Positions 32,582-36,529 of a stretch of DNA of 36,529 nt are shown piece by piece. The stretch's first letter is position 1; the number at the start of each line of letters is the position of its first letter. A program made the position numbers and the translations under genes. The stretch comes from Bacteroidales bacterium (GTDB lineage: Bacteria; Bacteroidota; Bacteroidia; Bacteroidales; G3-4614): contig JAGBHI010000017.1 of assembly GCA_017935575.1 (NCBI GenBank), positions 1 to 36,529 of the forward strand. Direction: 5' to 3'. The notes beneath the pieces were generated by a model. That model made no database searches. It saw only the letters and a program-made list of their open reading frames with translations, and had not been told where the DNA came from.

Positions 32582-34120
32582 ATGGATATATCAGAATTAA
32601 GTGAGCAGGAGATAGTTCGTCGTAACTCGCTCGAACAAATCAAAGCAATGGGTATTGAACCATATCCTGCGGCAGAATATAAAGTTGATGGATATGCGTC
32701 AGAAATAAAAGAGAACTTCTCAGACGATGCACCTGCACGTCCCGTATCAATAGCAGGACGTATAATGAGTCGCCGAATAATGGGTAAAGCTTCGTTTATG
32801 GAGCTTAAAGACTCAACAGGAAGAATACAAGTTTATGTCTCTCGCGACGAAATATGTCCCGATGAAAACAAAGACTTGTATAATGTTTTGTTTAAAAAAC
32901 TTCTTGATATAGGTGATTTTATAGGAATAACAGGTTATGTATTCCGTACACAAATGGGAGAGATAACAGTACATGCTCAAAGTTTGACACTTTTGTCAAA
33001 ATCATTACGTCCGTTGCCTATTGTAAAGATGAAAGATGGTGTAGCGTATGATGCATTTGATGATCCTGAGCAACGCTTCCGTCAACGCTATGTTGATTTG
33101 GTAGTAAACGAAGGAGTTAAAGATATATTTGTAAAACGCAATAAAGTATATACCTCAATGCGCGAGTATTTCAATGCGCAAGGATATATGGAGGTTGAAA
33201 CTCCTGTACTACAATCAATACCCGGAGGAGCAGCAGCTCGTCCATTTATAACTCATCATAATGCATTAGATATACCTCTGTATCTTCGTATTGCAAACGA
33301 ATTGTATTTGAAGCGTTTGATAGTAGGAGGTTTTGAGGGAGTTTATGAGTTTTCAAAAAATTTCCGTAATGAGGGAATGGACCGTACTCACAATCCGGAG
33401 TTTACTTGTATGGAGATATATGTCTCTTATAAAGACTACAATTGGATGATGGAGTTTACAGAGAAGATGCTTGAAAAAATAGCAATTGATGTAAACGGAA
33501 CAACCGATGTTAAAGTGGGAGATAATATAATCAGTTTCAAAGCACCATTTAAACGAGTAACCATGACCGAAGCTATTAAAGAGTTTACGGGAGTGGATAT
33601 AACAGGAATGGACGAAGATGCTTTGCGTGAAACTTGTAAAAAATTAAATATTGAGACAGATCCATCAATGGGTAAAGGAAAACTTATTGATGAGATATTT
33701 GGCGAAAAATGCGAAGGAAACTATATCCAACCTACATTTATTACTGATTATCCTATTGAGATGTCGCCATTAACAAAGAAACATCGCAACAACCCTGAAT
33801 TGACTGAACGTTTTGAGTTGATGGTAAGCGGTAAAGAGTTGTGTAATGCATATTCAGAGCTTAATGACCCAATAGATCAACGTTATCGCTTTGAGGAGCA
33901 GTTGCGACTCTCTGAAAAAGGAGATGACGAGGCAATGTTTATAGATGCGGACTTCCTTCGTGCTCTTGAATACGGAATGCCTCCTACATCAGGAATGGGA
34001 ATAGGAATGGACCGTCTTGTAATGCTTATGACAGGACAAACCACTATACAAGAGGTGTTGTTCTTTCCACAGATGCGTCCCGAAAAGCGAGTTAAAAAAG
34101 AAGAAGAGACTGAAGAATAA
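32582..34120 (+). CDS. lysS: Lysyl-tRNA synthetase, class II
   Basis: 512 residues from the ATG at 32582 ([20 protein letters not shown]); upstream in-frame codons from 32543 are less likely. An N-terminal OB-fold anticodon-binding domain (about 60-165) precedes the class II catalytic core: motif 2 [15 protein letters not shown] (about 261-275) and motif 3 [12 protein letters not shown] (about 472-483). It charges tRNA-Lys. The 17-bp spacing to gpsA indicates a shared transcript. Confidence 0.96.
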   Translation: MDISELSEQEIVRRNSLEQIKAMGIEPYPAAEYKVDGYASEIKENFSDDAPARPVSIAGRIMSRRIMGKASFMELKDSTGRIQVYVSRDEICPDENKDLYNVLFKKLLDIGDFIGITGYVFRTQMGEITVHAQSLTLLSKSLRPLPIVKMKDGVAYDAFDDPEQRFRQRYVDLVVNEGVKDIFVKRNKVYTSMREYFNAQGYMEVETPVLQSIPGGAAARPFITHHNALDIPLYLRIANELYLKRLIVGGFEGVYEFSKNFRNEGMDRTHNPEFTCMEIYVSYKDYNWMMEFTEKMLEKIAIDVNGTTDVKVGDNIISFKAPFKRVTMTEAIKEFTGVDITGMDEDALRETCKKLNIETDPSMGKGKLIDEIFGEKCEGNYIQPTFITDYPIEMSPLTKKHRNNPELTERFELMVSGKELCNAYSELNDPIDQRYRFEEQLRLSEKGDDEAMFIDADFLRALEYGMPPTSGMGIGMDRLVMLMTGQTTIQEVLFFPQMRPEKRVKKEEETEE

Positions 34121-34137
34121 AAGCAAATATACAAGCA

Positions 34138-35139
34138 ATGGAATTACCCGGTAAAGTTGCCATAATAGGCGGAGGAACTTGGGCTACAGCAATAGCAAAG
34201 TTGGTGCTTACAAACGTAGAAGAGATAAATTGGTATATGCGTCGTAAAGATCGTATAGCTGATTTTAAACGTTTGGGGCGTAATCCGGTATATCTGTCAA
34301 GCGTTAAATTTGACATAAATAGGATATACTTTACCAATAATCTTAACGAGGTAATAAAAAAATCAGATACTCTGATATTTGTAACACCTTCGCCATTTAT
34401 AAAGACGCACTTAAAAAAACTGCGTACATCTTTGGCAGGCAAGTTTATAGTCTCGGCTATAAAAGGAATAGTACCTGACGAAAATATGATAGTTACAGAC
34501 TATCTTAAAAATGTATATAATGTAGAAGATAAAAATCTTGCAGTAGTAAGTGGACCATGTCATGCCGAAGAGGTTGCCTTGGAACGACTATCATATTTGA
34601 CAGTAGGCTGTTCTGATGAATCTCGAGCAAAAGATATAGCAAACCTTATAAGCAATCGCTTCTTAATAGCAACAACATCTGCTGATGTTCCGGGAATAGA
34701 GTATGCGGCAGTGCTTAAAAATGTATATGCAGTAGCTGCAGGAATATGTCATGGACTTAAATTGGGAGACAATTTTAAGGCAGTTCTGATGTCAAGTGCC
34801 ATACAAGAGGCAAAACGATTTATTGATGCAGTAAATCCCATGGAGGGCCGAGAAATATGTAAGTCGGTTTATTTGGGCGATTTGTTGGTTACGGGATATT
34901 CGCATTTTAGCCGTAACCACACCTTTGGTACAATGATAGGCAAGGGGTATTCTGTAAAAACAGCGCAAATAGAGATGGAGATGATTGCCGAGGGATATTA
35001 CGGAACAAAATGTATGCATGAAATAAACGAAAGATACAATGTTAAGATGCCAATATTAGAGGCTGTATATAATATATTGTATAATCGTTTACCTGTTTAC
35101 TCGGTAATAAATCAACTTACTCACGAATTAGAACAATAA
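34138..35139 (+). CDS. gpsA: Glycerol-3-phosphate dehydrogenase [NAD(P)+]
   Basis: 333 residues, usual length. The nucleotide-binding start is VAIIGGGTWATAIAKL (about 7-22), the middle contains VSGPCHAEEVALERLSYLTV (about 138-157) and the catalytic Lys region AVLKNVYAVAAGICHGLKLG (about 197-216). It makes sn-glycerol 3-phosphate from dihydroxyacetone phosphate for phospholipid synthesis. In Bacteroides the lysS-gpsA pair is often followed by pgi; here the IS3 element begins 43 bp after the stop. Confidence 0.95.
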   Translation: MELPGKVAIIGGGTWATAIAKLVLTNVEEINWYMRRKDRIADFKRLGRNPVYLSSVKFDINRIYFTNNLNEVIKKSDTLIFVTPSPFIKTHLKKLRTSLAGKFIVSAIKGIVPDENMIVTDYLKNVYNVEDKNLAVVSGPCHAEEVALERLSYLTVGCSDESRAKDIANLISNRFLIATTSADVPGIEYAAVLKNVYAVAAGICHGLKLGDNFKAVLMSSAIQEAKRFIDAVNPMEGREICKSVYLGDLLVTGYSHFSRNHTFGTMIGKGYSVKTAQIEMEMIAEGYYGTKCMHEINERYNVKMPILEAVYNILYNRLPVYSVINQLTHELEQ

Positions 35140-35181
35140 CAAGAGTGTATTTCTTAATATAAAATGAGAGGCTCTTTGATC

Positions 35182-35202
35182 TGACCCCCAAAAGTTGGAC
35201 GG
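35182..35202 (-). repeat. Right terminal inverted repeat of the IS3 element
   Basis: TGACCCCCAAAAGTTGGACG begins at 35182, just after the flanking GATC. The partner repeat is outside the window. The orfB stop codon lies 15 bp inside the element. Confidence 0.75.
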
Positions 35203-35216
35203 ATTAATAATAAAAT

Positions 35217-36110
35217 TTATTGGTAAAGAGTTCGGTATTGCACCGGACTCTTTCCTTTTAGTCTTAGTTTTATCCTATCGTTATTGTAGTAGTGGATATA
35301 CTTCTTCAGTTCTTGTTTGAAGTGTTCCATATCTTTAAATTGTTGCAAATATAGCAATTCAGATTTCATAATTCCAAAGAAGTTCTCCATCATTGCATTG
35401 TCAAGACAGTTACCTTTACGTGACATACTTTGTATAATACCATTACGTTTCAGTGCTAATTGGTATTGCATATGCTGATAATGCCAGCCCTGATCAGAGT
35501 GCAATATAAGACCATTCTTGGGTTTTACTTTCTTTATCGCATCGTTTAACATATTCATCACCATACGCAAATCAGGACTGTTAGATATTGTGTATGAGAC
35601 AATCTCTCCATTATACATATCAAGTATTGGTGATAGATATGCTTTTCTTTCTCCTATCTTAAACTCCGTTACATCAGTTGCCCATTTGCGATTAGGTGCT
35701 TGCACTGTAAAATCACGCTCCAATACATTTGCAGCAACACGACCAACCTCGCCTTTGTATGAACGGTATTTTACTCTGCGGACAACTGATTTAAGGTGCA
35801 TTTCCTGCATCAGTTTCTGCACAGTCTTGTGGTTAATTATGTGCCCTTCATTTCGCAGTTGGATACATACCCGCCGATAGCCGTAACGCTTATGGTGCTG
35901 CGTAAATATCGCGCTTATACGATTACGTATATCTGCGTATTTGTCGGTCTGTTGCCTTGAGATATGATAATAGTACGTTGAACGTGCGATACCTACACAC
36001 CTTAAAGCGAACAGCAAATCACTCTGTTGTAGCCTTAGTTCTTGGATTGCCCCCGCCCAATCGCGCGCAGACGGGCTTCTCTCTCCTCGACTAAGGCTTT
36101 CACTTTTTTT
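35217..36110 (-). CDS. IS3-family transposase OrfB (DDE integrase), read by -1 frameshift
   Basis: From about residue 30 the frame runs through a helix-turn-helix-like region (ARSTYYYH), HTH_21 (HHKRYGYRRVCIQLRNEG), then the rve catalytic core: first Asp in RKWATDVTEFKIG, second Asp in LILHSDQGWHYQ, and Glu in CLDNAMMENFFGIMKSELL. The DDE triad is complete. The 5' part lacks its own good start codon: the frame is open back to the A7 run at 36104-36110, so the protein is expected as an OrfAB fusion. A TTG at 36017 could serve as an independent start but is less likely. Confidence 0.85.
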   Translation of the reverse strand, partial: KKSESLSRGERSPSARDWAGAIQELRLQQSDLLFALRCVGIARSTYYYHISRQQTDKYADIRNRISAIFTQHHKRYGYRRVCIQLRNEGHIINHKTVQKLMQEMHLKSVVRRVKYRSYKGEVGRVAANVLERDFTVQAPNRKWATDVTEFKIGERKAYLSPILDMYNGEIVSYTISNSPDLRMVMNMLNDAIKKVKPKNGLILHSDQGWHYQHMQYQLALKRNGIIQSMSRKGNCLDNAMMENFFGIMKSELLYLQQFKDMEHFKQELKKYIHYYNNDRIKLRLKGKSPVQYRTLYQ

Positions 36111-36529
36111 AGCAGGGCATTCTCTATTTTGAGTTCCCGATTTTCCCTTTGAAGACGTTCAAGTTCTGTTTCCGGCTTCTGTACTTTCTTTGGTCTTCCC
36201 ATAGCTTTTGGTCGGCCTCGTTTTTTGGTTATTGACAGAGCTTCAATGCCACCTTGCCTATAGGTTCTTAACCATACATTCAAACGGCTGGCACTTACTC
36301 TGTACTTTATTGAGGCTTGCACCAAAGATATACCATTGTTCTCAATATCCAATACAACTTTATGTCTAAAATCTGCATTACTGCGAGTGTACGCTTGACG
36401 ATGAAGAGCTTTTGCTCCTTCTCTCTGGTATAATAGCCATAATTTTTTTAGTTGCTCTCCATTTATCCCATAAGTGGTATGGATGTAACTGATGGAATAA
36501 CCTTCTTTAAGCATATGCATATATTTTAG
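36035..36529 (-). CDS. IS3-family OrfA (helix-turn-helix), 5' end outside the window
   Basis: At least 161 residues from the ATG at 36520; the frame stays open upstream to the edge of the window, so the real N-terminus is probably missing. Two helix-turn-helix units are visible (HMLKEGYSISYIHTTYGING and GISLVQASIKYRVSASRLNV), followed by a basic linker and a C-terminal leucine zipper (ETELERLQRENRELKIENAL) used for OrfA/OrfAB dimerisation. It binds the terminal repeats. Confidence 0.8.
   Translation of the reverse strand, partial: LKYMHMLKEGYSISYIHTTYGINGEQLKKLWLLYQREGAKALHRQAYTRSNADFRHKVVLDIENNGISLVQASIKYRVSASRLNVWLRTYRQGGIEALSITKKRGRPKAMGRPKKVQKPETELERLQRENRELKIENALLKKVKALVEEREARLRAIGRGQSKN
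36104..36110 (-). other. A7 slippery site for -1 programmed frameshift
   Basis: On the minus strand the codons CTA AAA AAA GTG contain a run of seven A. A -1 shift here leads to AGT GAA AGC, the frame of OrfB, which is open from this point to 35217. This matches the usual IS3 mechanism. Confidence 0.8.

Larger units (their letters stand above)
35182..36529 (-). mobile_element. IS3-family insertion sequence, cut by the window edge
   Basis: The right end is visible at 35182: TGACCCCCAAAAGTTGGACG, a terminal inverted repeat typical of IS3-family elements. Two overlapping frames, OrfA and OrfB, are read on the minus strand. The left end lies beyond 36529, so length and target duplication cannot be measured. 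Both frames appear intact, so the element may be recent. It is not connected to the phage loci. Confidence 0.88.

Noticed and set aside
1-36529. CRISPR array, tRNA or rRNA genes
   Set aside because: No regularly spaced direct repeats and no cloverleaf or rRNA-like sequence were noticed; the repeats present are irregular palindromic modules.

Overview
Organism. The window looks like a chromosomal piece of a low-GC member of the Bacteroidales. Most promoters that can be seen fit the phylum's own signature (a TTTG-like -33 box, a 19-20 bp gap, then TAnnTTTG). Start sites mostly lack strong Shine-Dalgarno sequences. The gene neighbourhoods (nadK/pdxJ-exbB-exbD-tonB; rimP-nusA-infB-cvpA-sufBCDS; rplU-rpmA; lysS-gpsA) are also typical of that order. 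No species is claimed.

Layout. 0.1-8.1 kb (+): phage morphogenesis and lysis cluster (scaffold-like protein, major capsid protein, a small protein, head-tail adaptor, a tail fibre with an SGNH esterase domain, a pyocin-knob tail protein, a membrane coiled-coil protein, a DUF5675 protein, a candidate u-spanin). 8.1-10.8 kb (-): pdxJ-exbB-exbD-tonB. 10.9-12.5 kb (+): nadK and a YgjP-like metallopeptidase. 12.5-22.7 kb (+): rimP-nusA-infB-cvpA followed by sufBCDS. 22.7-27.4 kb: a divergent pair of phage genes, a beta-propeller-like tail hub (-) and a portal protein (+). 27.5-30.2 kb: a secreted CotH-kinase protein. 30.3-32.4 kb: rplU-rpmA, a low-molecular-weight phosphatase and a DUF4919 protein. 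32.5-35.1 kb: lysS-gpsA. 35.2 kb to the end (-): an IS3-family element cut by the window edge.

Main point. The phage particle genes are split between two sites about 17 kb apart, separated by intact core genes. No integrase, repressor, replication gene or terminase is visible. Yet the three phage transcription starts (scaffold +, hub -, portal +) share a two-part promoter-like motif, [AC]TATTT[AT]TA[CA]CA, then exactly 26 bp, then TTTGCAT[TC]GTA. I did not find this pair at any other promoter in the window. Intact reading frames, dispersed loci and a common promoter suggest one coordinated, phage-derived system under host control. A gene-transfer-agent-like or other domesticated particle is the leading hypothesis, and a scattered defective prophage is the main alternative. 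The capsid protein is unusual in having a predicted N-terminal membrane segment ahead of the normal capsid start.

Other structure. A family of modular palindromic repeats (core AGTTTTTAGTTGT, plus TTAGCCC/GGGCTAA palindromes) occupies many intergenic gaps. There is also a hairpin with a T-tract in the rimP-nusA leader, a structured leader before rplU, and a 16-bp palindrome that places back-to-back -7 boxes between pdxJ and nadK.
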